Shown piece by piece: positions 8,490 to 15,823 of a stretch of 32,340 nt of DNA (the stretch's first letter is position 1; each line of letters begins with the position of its first letter). The position numbers and the translations under genes were made by a program. The stretch comes from JAEXOD01 sp937930275 (lineage in GTDB: Bacteria > Bacteroidota > Ignavibacteria > Ignavibacteriales > Melioribacteraceae), in NCBI GenBank assembly GCA_036733965.1, contig DAIMZL010000027.1, forward strand, positions 1-32,340. Reading direction: 5' to 3'. The notes beneath the pieces were generated by a model. It was not told where the DNA came from. It was given only the letters and a program-made list of their open reading frames with translations, and made no database searches.

Positions 8490-9884
8490 TTAATTTTTTG
8501 TAAAAATATAAAATTGCCAAGGTCGTAGTTTCAAGGCAGCAACGTCATTAAAAACAGCTTTTTTACCCGAAATAAAATTAGTAAACTCACCGTCCAAAAC
8601 ATCACTGCTAATCCACGCATTTACAGTTCTGTTAGATAGATTAAAAACAGCAAAAACTTTATTTCTTTCTCTTACTCTTGCAATTGCCAGTACATTTCTT
8701 TTATCGTTAACAGGCAAAACCAACATACTTCCGCCGTAATTGCCGTTCCACAATGCTTTATTATTAGTCTTTAAGGCACAAAGTTTTTGTATAAATTCTG
8801 TTGTTTTGGTTTGTTTCCATTCTATTGAGTCTTTTTCAAAAAACGACAATCTTCTTGTATTTTCAGCTTCCTGTCCGGTATAAATTAAAGGCATCCCTTT
8901 TAATACAAACGACAAGGCAGTAAATGTTTTTACCTTTTCCTTCCCTAATCTTTCAAACTCGGTACCGTTCCACGAATTTTCATCATGATTAGTGATAAAA
9001 ATCATTCTATATTCACCATTTTTATATTCGTCCAAATCTTTAACAATATATTTTCTTAAATCATTAGCTGTTTTAGATCGCTTAGCTATATCATTAAATA
9101 AATGATACGAAGTCCATGAATACCCCATATCAAAAGCTTTTTTCTGAAGGTCTAATTTTTCGGCTTCGGCAAGCATAAAAACAGGTCTAATTTCTTCAAG
9201 CTTTAATCTTGCTTCTTCCCAAAAATCAGTTGGCACCATCTCTGCAACATCACATCTGTAACCATCAATATTATATTTTGCGACCCAATATTTTAACGAT
9301 TTTATCATTTCGTTTCTTAAATTTTTGTTATCATAATTTAAGTCAATAACATCGTGCCAATCTTTAACCGGAGGAACAAAGCTGCCGGAAGTATCTTTAG
9401 TGTAAAAATCAGGATTTGTCTGCGTCCATTTATGATCCCAAGCAGTATGATTAGCAACCCAATCTAATATTATATACATCCCGTTTTTGTGAATTACGTT
9501 TACTAAAGACTTAAAATCTTCGGACGTTCCAAATTCGGGATTTATGCTATTATAATCTTTAATTGAGTAATAGCTTCCCAATCCTCCTTTTCTGTTAACT
9601 TCGCCTATCGGTTGAATCGGCATAAGCCATAATATTTTAACACCCAAATCTTTTAATCTTGGAATTTGGGCTTCCAAAGATTTAAAAGTTCCTTCTTTGG
9701 AAAACTGCCTAACATTTACTTCATAAATTACCGCATCTTTGCTCCATTCAACAATCTCCCTTCCTTCCAAACTTTTATTAACCGGTTGTGATTTTGTTAT
9801 AAAATTGAATACTGTAAAAGATGCAATTGAAATAATTATCAAAAATATTATTCTATTTGCCCCTGCAAAGTTATTTTTAACCAT
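8490..9884 (-). CDS. Membrane-anchored alpha-amylase family (GH13) protein
   Basis: This 464-residue GH13 glycoside hydrolase probably cleaves or rearranges alpha-glucans. An N-terminal hydrophobic helix (about 11-29) without a lipobox suggests a membrane anchor or uncleaved signal, placing the enzyme in the periplasm. The (beta/alpha)8 barrel begins at AVIYEVNVRQFS. Catalytic region markers are DWVANHT (141-147), the nucleophile Asp212 in GYRCDVAEM, the acid/base Glu240 in MLAEAE, and the transition-state stabiliser Asp301 in NHDENSW. A short beta C-terminal domain follows (about 385-464). The exact substrate cannot be read from the sequence; maltogenic or cyclomaltodextrinase-like activity is possible. 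No other glycogen or starch genes are nearby. It is divergent from the AI-2E transporter gene by 83 bp. Confidence 0.88.
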   Translation of the reverse strand: MVKNNFAGANRIIFLIIISIASFTVFNFITKSQPVNKSLEGREIVEWSKDAVIYEVNVRQFSKEGTFKSLEAQIPRLKDLGVKILWLMPIQPIGEVNRKGGLGSYYSIKDYNSINPEFGTSEDFKSLVNVIHKNGMYIILDWVANHTAWDHKWTQTNPDFYTKDTSGSFVPPVKDWHDVIDLNYDNKNLRNEMIKSLKYWVAKYNIDGYRCDVAEMVPTDFWEEARLKLEEIRPVFMLAEAEKLDLQKKAFDMGYSWTSYHLFNDIAKRSKTANDLRKYIVKDLDEYKNGEYRMIFITNHDENSWNGTEFERLGKEKVKTFTALSFVLKGMPLIYTGQEAENTRRLSFFEKDSIEWKQTKTTEFIQKLCALKTNNKALWNGNYGGSMLVLPVNDKRNVLAIARVRERNKVFAVFNLSNRTVNAWISSDVLDGEFTNFISGKKAVFNDVAALKLRPWQFYIFTKN

Positions 9885-9967
9885 TATAAACCTGTAAATA
9901 TTTTATTAAAATTGTTATATTAATTTACTATTTATTTTATTTAATTTCACTTATAAAAATTGGTTAT

Positions 9968-11023
9968 ATGAACAAAAATACTGCCGATCCGACTATTAAA
10001 TTTTTTGTTTCCGTTTTGGGAATTATTGCTTTACTATTTATGCTAAAAGAACTGCAAAGTATATTTTTACCATTTGTTATAGCTTATTTTTTGTTTTTTC
10101 TTTTTACACCTTTAAATAATTATTTAAGCAAAAAGCGTTTTCCAATAGGTGCAACCGTACTTGTTAATATTTCAATTTTAATTACTTCTATAACGTTGTT
10201 TGGACAATTCATCTTTGCTTCATTTAGCCAATTTAGCGAACAAATTCCATATTATACCGTTAAATTAAATAATATAGTAATAAATTTTGCAATTGATACG
10301 GGCATAAAAAACCCTGCCATACGAAATTTTGATATAGGCAAATATTTAGCAAAACTTGATTACAGCGTTTTTGCAAGCGGTGTATTTTCTTCTACAATTG
10401 ATTTTGTTTCCGGCATTTTTTTAATCCTTTTTTTCTTTATATTTATTAACAGCGGTCACGATAAAATTATTAACGCATTAAAAAATAGATTTGAACCGGA
10501 TTCTGATTCCGGAAATGATAATAATAACGGACTTATATATGATACTGTTAAAAGTATTACCGACCAAGTTCAAAAATATATTTCTACAAAAGCTTTAATC
10601 AGTTTAACAACTGCGGCAGTAGTTAGTATAGTACTATTATTATTCGGTGTTGATTTTATTTTAGTTTGGGCGGCTTTTACTTTCTTTTTAAATTTTATTC
10701 CCAACATAGGTTCAATAGGTGCCGTAATACTACCTACGGTAATGTGTTTAATACAATATGAATCAATAGGATATGCAGCATTTTTAATGTTAATATTAAT
10801 AATATTTCAAAATCTTATTGGTAACATATTAGAACCTAAAATTTTTGGAAATAAATTAGGATTAAATCCCATTGTAATTTTGCTTTCGTTATTATTATGG
10901 GGTTACATTTGGGGAATAGGAGGAATGATATTATCCGTACCTATTACGGCTGTTTTAAAAATTATTTTTGAACGGAGCACAAGCAAAAACTTGCACTTTA
11001 TTAGCGGTATAATGAGTAATTAA
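9968..11023 (+). CDS. AI-2E family transporter (PerM/TqsA-like membrane protein)
   Basis: This 351-residue polytopic membrane protein belongs to the UPF0118/AI-2E transporter family. Hydrophobic pairs lie at about 10-55 and 62-85, a hydrophilic loop at about 90-135, and four or more helices fill the C-terminal half. The diagnostic C-terminal block LGLNPIVILLSLLLWGYIWGIGGMILSVPITA is intact, as is FLNFIPNIGSIGAVILPT. Family members are linked to autoinducer-2 export, Na+/H+ exchange or unknown substrates, so no substrate can be assigned. It is a single-gene unit between a divergent GH13 gene and a bidirectional terminator. Confidence 0.9.
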   Translation: MNKNTADPTIKFFVSVLGIIALLFMLKELQSIFLPFVIAYFLFFLFTPLNNYLSKKRFPIGATVLVNISILITSITLFGQFIFASFSQFSEQIPYYTVKLNNIVINFAIDTGIKNPAIRNFDIGKYLAKLDYSVFASGVFSSTIDFVSGIFLILFFFIFINSGHDKIINALKNRFEPDSDSGNDNNNGLIYDTVKSITDQVQKYISTKALISLTTAAVVSIVLLLFGVDFILVWAAFTFFLNFIPNIGSIGAVILPTVMCLIQYESIGYAAFLMLILIIFQNLIGNILEPKIFGNKLGLNPIVILLSLLLWGYIWGIGGMILSVPITAVLKIIFERSTSKNLHFISGIMSN

Positions 11024-11146
11024 AAAGACGCTTTTAGTTTCTCAAAAAACAATTTATTAATTTGTTTTTAGATGTATTTTCTGTAAAAGTATAATTTGTT
11101 CAGTTTTACTAATCATTTTATTCCATTTTAACAGTTAATTATTTTA

Positions 11147-11191
11147 AACGCAAAAAAGCGGGATTTTACTTCCGCTTTTTCACGTTTTTTT
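11147..11191. terminator. Bidirectional terminator between convergent genes
   Basis: AAAAAGCGG and CCGCTTTTT form a 9-bp stem. Outer AACG/CGTT pairs lie beyond a two-base mismatch. The T tract on the plus side and the A tract on the minus side allow termination of both the AI-2E transporter transcript and the small secreted-protein transcript. Confidence 0.8.
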
Positions 11192-11210
11192 AACAGAGGG
11201 GTATAACAAA

Positions 11211-11600
11211 TTATTGATTGACGTCTATTTTAGTAATTTTATCGCTTATATCTCTAATAGTTTTATTTTGTGCCAATATTTCGCCGGCTTTTAAATTAGA
11301 TTCCTGCGTATCAAATTCAAGCAATGTTAGTGCCAGCACAAATCGCAATACATCATCTTCTTCTTTTTCGCTTGCCTTATACAGTTCGGGTAATATTTCT
11401 TCATATTTTAATTTTCCGCATAATTCGTAGCCGCTTTTTCTTAGTCCGGTATTATTACTGCTTATCGCTGTCTTTAAATTTTCTATTATCGCTTTTCTTT
11501 TACCTTTTTCTATTTCTGATTGCGCTTTTATTTCTAAACTGCACATTAAAAACACTGTTACTAAAAGCATTCCGATTACTTTGTATTTATAAGTTTTCAT
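11211..11600 (-). CDS. Small secreted HEAT-like protein, copy 2 of a tandem pair
   Basis: A 129-residue protein of unknown function. The start is set at ATG 11600 (MKTYKYKVIGM) because AAGGAG lies 9 bp upstream. A longer frame to 11639 would overlap the upstream paralog. Residues 1-26 form a signal peptide ending near CSLEIKAQ. The mature part is all-helical in appearance: KRKAIIENLKTAISSNNTGLRKSGYELCGKLKYEEILPELY and then LRFVLALTLLEFD, reminiscent of two HEAT-type helical repeats. It is clearly homologous to the gene 22 bp upstream (shared NTGLRKSGYE, CGK-KY, LPEL-KASE and FVLALTLL blocks). No sorting domain or lipobox is present, so the periplasm is the likely location. Confidence 0.82.
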   Translation of the reverse strand: MKTYKYKVIGMLLVTVFLMCSLEIKAQSEIEKGKRKAIIENLKTAISSNNTGLRKSGYELCGKLKYEEILPELYKASEKEEDDVLRFVLALTLLEFDTQESNLKAGEILAQNKTIRDISDKITKIDVNQ

Positions 11601-11622
11601 TTTATCATTCTCCTTGTAATAT

Positions 11623-12006
11623 TTATTCGACTTTTGCAATTCTGTTACTTAATGCTTTTACCGTGTAGTTATCTGAAAGCAATTGTTCGGCTAATACATT
11701 AGATTCTTTAGTATTGTAGTCCAATAAAGTTAAAGCTAAAACAAACTTCAAATAATCATCTTTTTCATATTCGGATGCTTTTATTAATTCGGGTAATAAC
11801 TCGGGATATTTAATTTTACCGCACATCTCGTAACCGCTTTTGCGTAATCCCGTGTTATCGCTGTTTATTGCCGATTTTAAGTTTTCAACGGCACTTTCTC
11901 TTTTGTTTAATTTAACAGGCTCGTTTGCATTTACGTTTGACACAACACCAACAGTTAATAAAACTACTGTCATAACCTTAACCAAGTAACTTTTCATCGT
12001 TTTCAT
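11623..12006 (-). CDS. Small secreted HEAT-like protein, copy 1 of a tandem pair
   Basis: A 127-residue paralog of the following gene. The start at ATG 12006 (MKTMKSYLVKVM) is chosen because GGAG lies 8 bp upstream; an in-frame ATG at 12054 would add 16 polar residues ahead of the signal peptide. Signal peptide residues 1-28 end near SNVNA. The mature domain carries KRESAVENLKSAINSDNTGLRKSGYEMCGKIKYPELLPELIKASE and LKFVLALTLLDYNTKESN, aligning without gaps to its neighbour over most of its length. It is the first gene of the pair, with a 15-bp palindrome 72 bp upstream of its ATG. The function is unknown; a helical binding or scaffolding role would be typical for HEAT-like folds but is not shown. 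Confidence 0.82.
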   Translation of the reverse strand: MKTMKSYLVKVMTVVLLTVGVVSNVNANEPVKLNKRESAVENLKSAINSDNTGLRKSGYEMCGKIKYPELLPELIKASEYEKDDYLKFVLALTLLDYNTKESNVLAEQLLSDNYTVKALSNRIAKVE

Positions 12007-12077
12007 CTTTTTATCTCCGTCTTTAAGTTTCAAATTATTTATTGTTTCTATCACTTAAGACGATACAATTAAAACCG

Positions 12078-12092
12078 AAGTTGTCACAACTT
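12078..12092. promoter_or_regulatory. 15-bp perfect inverted repeat, possible operator
   Basis: AAGTTGT-C-ACAACTT is a perfect palindrome with a one-base centre, 72 bp upstream of the first HEAT-like gene and 14 bp or more outside the terminator region of the M16 gene. There is no following T tract, so it looks more like a dimeric regulator's site than a terminator. Confidence 0.4.
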
Positions 12093-12175
12093 TATCTTTA
12101 ATTGTAAAAAGATGTAAAAGAGAAGAATAAAGAAGAAATAAATTTTATTACTAAACTTTAGTGTATATTTAAAAT

Positions 12176-12218
12176 AAAAATTCCCCACAATTGTTTTATG
12201 GCAATCGGGGGAATTTTT
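12176..12218 (-). terminator. Intrinsic terminator of the M16 peptidase operon
   Basis: Downstream of the M16 gene on the minus strand, AAAAATTCCCC pairs with GGGGAATTTTT, with an additional ATTG/CAAT pairing inside. The T-rich flank at 12176-12180 follows in the minus-strand direction. Confidence 0.75.
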
Positions 12219-12235
12219 ATTAAATGTTAAATTGC

Positions 12236-14311
12236 TTATTTTACTTCAAATTTACTATCCGGCACATTTAAATTTATCTGAATATCGGTTACATTTAAAT
12301 CAAATGATTGACCTGCCATAATTTGTGTATATTTATGGGGCAATTTAATTCCGTTAACATCTTTATAATCACCGTAAATAGTTGTTTGTGTAAAATTACC
12401 CTGCGGAGTTTCTAAAGTCGCAACATCTCTATTTTTTAATCCTGTTTCGATATCAAAATATGTAACCGAAGATTTACCGGTTGCAAATTTATTTGTAACC
12501 TTATAGTAATCTTTTCCGTCAATGTTTTCTACTCCGGTTAATTCTGCGGTTACTCCGTATTTACTTAAATTTAAGTAAGGTTCAAAAGCTGCTTCAAATT
12601 TTAATTGCTCCAAGTCGTTTCCTTCAAGCATTTTACTTTGTCCCATTGCAGATTGTTTAGCTTTAATGCCGTCTGTTACCGTTTCCTGAACAAACATACC
12701 GGCGTCAATTTTCTGATATAATTTTCCGTTTTCCTTTTTAATTATGTTTACGGTAAAATCGCCCATCGGCATTTTCCCTTTAAGCGTAACAGAAGCGGTT
12801 TTTACTTTTTCTATTGCATCTTTACCGCCTATAGCATCAATATAATTGTTTAAAACTTTATCAATTGTTAAACCTTCAGGTATTTTTTTAGCCGCAAGGT
12901 CAACTTTTTCCCCGTTCATATCAAGGTAATCTATTTTACCGTTTTGTGCAAATTTCTTTAACGGTGCGGAAATTTCATCAGCTTTACCTACAACTACCAC
13001 ATATGCATTGTTAGGTTTTATCATTCTTCCGGCCGCTTCGTAAATATCATCAACAGTTAGTGAATTTAAAACCGTCAAATAGTTTTTGTAATAGTCTTTT
13101 GGCAGATTATATCTTTCAATATTTAATGCAAATGCGGCAATAGTTTGAGGATCTTCCAAACTTCTTGAAAAATCACCTGTTAAAAAGTTTTTAGTATTTT
13201 GCAGCTCTTCTTCGGTAATTTTTTCAGTACGAATTTTATTCATTTCCGCTAATATTTCTGCTACCGCACTATCTGTTACCGAATTACGAACCTCGCAATA
13301 AGCCGTAAAACTACCGACATATTCATTAGGACTTAAACTTGAATATGCCCCGTATGTATAAGCATGTTTTTCACGCAAATTCATAAATAATCGAGCAGTT
13401 GCACTTCCTCCCAAAATAGAATTTACAACTAAAGCTTTTATTTGATCAACTGTTCCAATTTTCAAATCCAAAGGATAAGTAACGCTTACAACCGATTGTA
13501 CCGAGTTACTTCTATCAGATATTGTAACTTTACGAACTAATGGTGCTTTAACTTGTTTTAATTCTGTTTTTGGTACATCTTTCTTTTCCCAAGCTCCTAA
13601 GTATTTTGTAACCAATTGTTTTGCTTGGTCAAGAGTAATATCACCAACAATTGCCAAATAAGAAATATTGGGTACAAAGTAAGTTTTATAATAATTTGTA
13701 CAAGCTTCTAAAGTAATTGCATTTATTGATTGTTCGGTTTCAAGTTCACCGTAAGGGTGATCTTTTCCGTATAAAACTACTTTTTTAACTCTATCGGAAA
13801 TTCCTTTAGGATCATCTTTTACCGAAGCTAAACCGCTAATTGCTTGTGTTTTTATTTTGTCTAATTCTTCTTGTTTAAATTCACTATTAACAATAATATC
13901 AGACATTATCTCAAAAAGTTTTTCGGTATTTTTGCTTAAGCAAGAACCGTTTACCGAAGTAGCAGACGTGCTTAACGTAGCACCAATAAAATCTACTTCT
14001 TCATCAATTTGTGCTTTATTTTTTGTTTTTGTACCTGTTCCCAAAAGTTCACCGGTTGTATTAATATATCCGGCAAGTTCTTTTTCCAATAAAGGTTCTC
14101 TGTTAACAATAAATCTAAAATTAACTTTAGGTAATTTATGATTTTCGACAACAATTACTTTTAAACCATTCGGTAATTCAAACAATTCGTAATCACCTAA
14201 ATTAATTACAGGAGCCGGCCCCGGTAGCGGTTTTTTTGTTCTATCTAACTGAGCAAACATAAAGCTTGCAGTAAATAAAAATAATAATATTAAAATTGAT
14301 TTATTTCTCAT
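12236..14311 (-). CDS. M16 family peptidase-like protein without the zinc site, with C-terminal LolA-like domain
   Basis: A 691-residue secreted protein with signal peptide MRNKSILILLFLFTASFMFAQ. Residues about 35-460 form the two-lobed M16 (insulinase/processing-protease) fold. Where active members carry HxxEH, this protein reads ELAGYINTTGELLGTGT, so the zinc ligands are missing and it is probably the non-catalytic subunit. The glycine-rich and R/Y-containing substrate-pocket segment (LREKHAYTYGAYSSL) is kept. Residues about 475-691 are a beta-rich domain (YIDAIGGKDAIEKV, then YFDIETGLKNR and YGDYKDVNGIKLPHKYT) typical of LolA/LolB-like lipoprotein-carrier folds often fused to such peptidases in Bacteroidota. 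It lies 21 bp after the catalytic partner gene and ends at a strong terminator. The pair probably forms a periplasmic heterodimer. Confidence 0.88.
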   Translation of the reverse strand: MRNKSILILLFLFTASFMFAQLDRTKKPLPGPAPVINLGDYELFELPNGLKVIVVENHKLPKVNFRFIVNREPLLEKELAGYINTTGELLGTGTKTKNKAQIDEEVDFIGATLSTSATSVNGSCLSKNTEKLFEIMSDIIVNSEFKQEELDKIKTQAISGLASVKDDPKGISDRVKKVVLYGKDHPYGELETEQSINAITLEACTNYYKTYFVPNISYLAIVGDITLDQAKQLVTKYLGAWEKKDVPKTELKQVKAPLVRKVTISDRSNSVQSVVSVTYPLDLKIGTVDQIKALVVNSILGGSATARLFMNLREKHAYTYGAYSSLSPNEYVGSFTAYCEVRNSVTDSAVAEILAEMNKIRTEKITEEELQNTKNFLTGDFSRSLEDPQTIAAFALNIERYNLPKDYYKNYLTVLNSLTVDDIYEAAGRMIKPNNAYVVVVGKADEISAPLKKFAQNGKIDYLDMNGEKVDLAAKKIPEGLTIDKVLNNYIDAIGGKDAIEKVKTASVTLKGKMPMGDFTVNIIKKENGKLYQKIDAGMFVQETVTDGIKAKQSAMGQSKMLEGNDLEQLKFEAAFEPYLNLSKYGVTAELTGVENIDGKDYYKVTNKFATGKSSVTYFDIETGLKNRDVATLETPQGNFTQTTIYGDYKDVNGIKLPHKYTQIMAGQSFDLNVTDIQINLNVPDSKFEVK

Positions 14312-14332
14312 TTTTTATTCTCCGAACGTCAA

Positions 14333-15655
14333 TTATTTTTTTAAACTTTTAGGTAAATAGTGTAATACAACTCTGTTTTCTTTTACTAAATATTTTTTTG
14401 CAACACGTTGTATGTCTTCGCGGGTAACTTTCATAAAACGTTCAATTTCGGTATTTATTAAATTTGTGTCACCAAAATAAACGTGATAGTTTGCTAAGTT
14501 TTCTGCTATACCTGCTACTCTTGAGTTTTCGTCAACAAAACTTTTTTCTATTTGGTTTTGTAACTTTATAAATTCACGTTCGCTAATTAATTCGTTTTGA
14601 ACTTTTTCTATTTCTGCATACATAGCATCTTCTACATCTTTTGCATCTTTACCCATATTACAAACGGCAAAAACTAAAAATTGTCCGCTATCTTCCAATG
14701 AAAACGGAAATGACATTGCAGTAACGGCTTTTTGTTGCTCGTCAACAATAGCTTTGTATAATCTGCTGCTTTGACCTGAAGACAATAAAGTAGTTAACAT
14801 GTTCAATGCATAATAATCTTCGGTTCCTTGAGCCGGTATTCTATACGATTCGATAACTGCCGGTAATTGTATATTGTCATAAATAGTATCCCTCACTTCA
14901 CCGCCTAAAGGAGGTTCTTCCGCAAAAGTTCTTTTTATTTCTTTTGTTCCTTTCGGAATTTCTGAAAAGTATTTATTTATATATTCTTTTGCGGTTTTTT
15001 TATCAATATCACCTGCAATTGAAAGGGTTGCGTTATTCGGTACATAATAATGTTTATAAAAATCAATAAATTCGTCTAATTTTGCTTGGTCAATATACTG
15101 AACCGAACCTATAGGTAACCAGCTATAAGGATGTACTTTATAAGCTCTTTTAAAAGTCTCTTCTAATATTGAACCGTACGGTCTATTTTCATAACTTTGT
15201 TTTCTTTCTTCTTTTACTACTTTGCGTTGCGTTTCTAACCCTACACTATCAATTTTTAAGTGTAACATTCTCTCGGATTCCATATATAATCCAAGTTCTA
15301 ACTGATTTGACGGCATAATTTCATAGTAAAAAGTTCTATCAAACGACGTATTTGCATTTAACGTACCTCCGGCTGCTTCAATTGTTTTAAAGTACTCACC
15401 ACGTGCTATATTCGGTGATCCTTCAAACATTAAGTGTTCAAAAAAATGTGCAAAGCCGGTTCTTTCAGGGTCTTCATTTTTGCTTCCTACATGATACATA
15501 ACCGATACTGCCACGTTGGGCGTAGTGTGGTCTTCGTGTAAGATAACATGCAGACCATTATCAAGTTTAAACTCTTCAAATTCAATTTTTCTTGCACCGG
15601 AGCAACCGATTAACATAACTATTGCCGGCAAAATAAAAAGGATTTTCTTCTTCAT
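14333..15655 (-). CDS. M16 family zinc peptidase, lipoprotein
   Basis: A 440-residue catalytic M16 peptidase. The N-terminus MKKKILFILPAIVMLIGCSG has a lipobox with Cys18, so it is a lipoprotein of the periplasmic face or outer membrane. The inverted zinc motif is intact: His70, Glu73 and His74 in GFAHFFEHLMFEGS. The distal glutamate is 149 or 150 in VVKEERKQSYENRPYG. The C-terminal lobe has the substrate-pocket segment SGQSSRLYKAIVDEQQKAVTAMSF. The length is standard for a single-chain M16B subunit. It is the first gene of a two-gene operon with the inactive-site paralog, an arrangement seen widely in Bacteroidota and mirroring mitochondrial processing peptidase. Probable role: degradation of peptides in the envelope. 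Confidence 0.93.
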   Translation of the reverse strand: MKKKILFILPAIVMLIGCSGARKIEFEEFKLDNGLHVILHEDHTTPNVAVSVMYHVGSKNEDPERTGFAHFFEHLMFEGSPNIARGEYFKTIEAAGGTLNANTSFDRTFYYEIMPSNQLELGLYMESERMLHLKIDSVGLETQRKVVKEERKQSYENRPYGSILEETFKRAYKVHPYSWLPIGSVQYIDQAKLDEFIDFYKHYYVPNNATLSIAGDIDKKTAKEYINKYFSEIPKGTKEIKRTFAEEPPLGGEVRDTIYDNIQLPAVIESYRIPAQGTEDYYALNMLTTLLSSGQSSRLYKAIVDEQQKAVTAMSFPFSLEDSGQFLVFAVCNMGKDAKDVEDAMYAEIEKVQNELISEREFIKLQNQIEKSFVDENSRVAGIAENLANYHVYFGDTNLINTEIERFMKVTREDIQRVAKKYLVKENRVVLHYLPKSLKK

Positions 15656-15783
15656 TATTCTATCCTTAGATTAGTGGATTAATATTTTTTATTTATCTTT
15701 ATAAAATTAGCAAGATTAATTATTTAATACAATATATTTATTAATATTATCGGATTAATAATTATTCATTCAATAAAAAATAT

Positions 15784-15791
15784 TAAATTTG
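15784..15791 (+). promoter_or_regulatory. Possible Bacteroidota-type -7 box
   Basis: TAAATTTG matches TAnnTTTG 33 bp before the ATG of the phosphodiester-glycosidase gene. No convincing TTTG -33 element lies 19-21 bp upstream, and such 8-mers arise by chance in AT-rich DNA. Confidence 0.25.
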
Positions 15792-15823
15792 CAATATGAA
15801 TTTATAAAAACGGGAGACACTAT

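Noticed and set aside
8233..8520. A separate 95-residue gene, and 7627-8067 as a separate 146-residue gene
   Set aside because: Both are in the same frame and form one KilA-N protein when the single TAA is read through. The TTG start at 8520 lies inside the GH13 gene.
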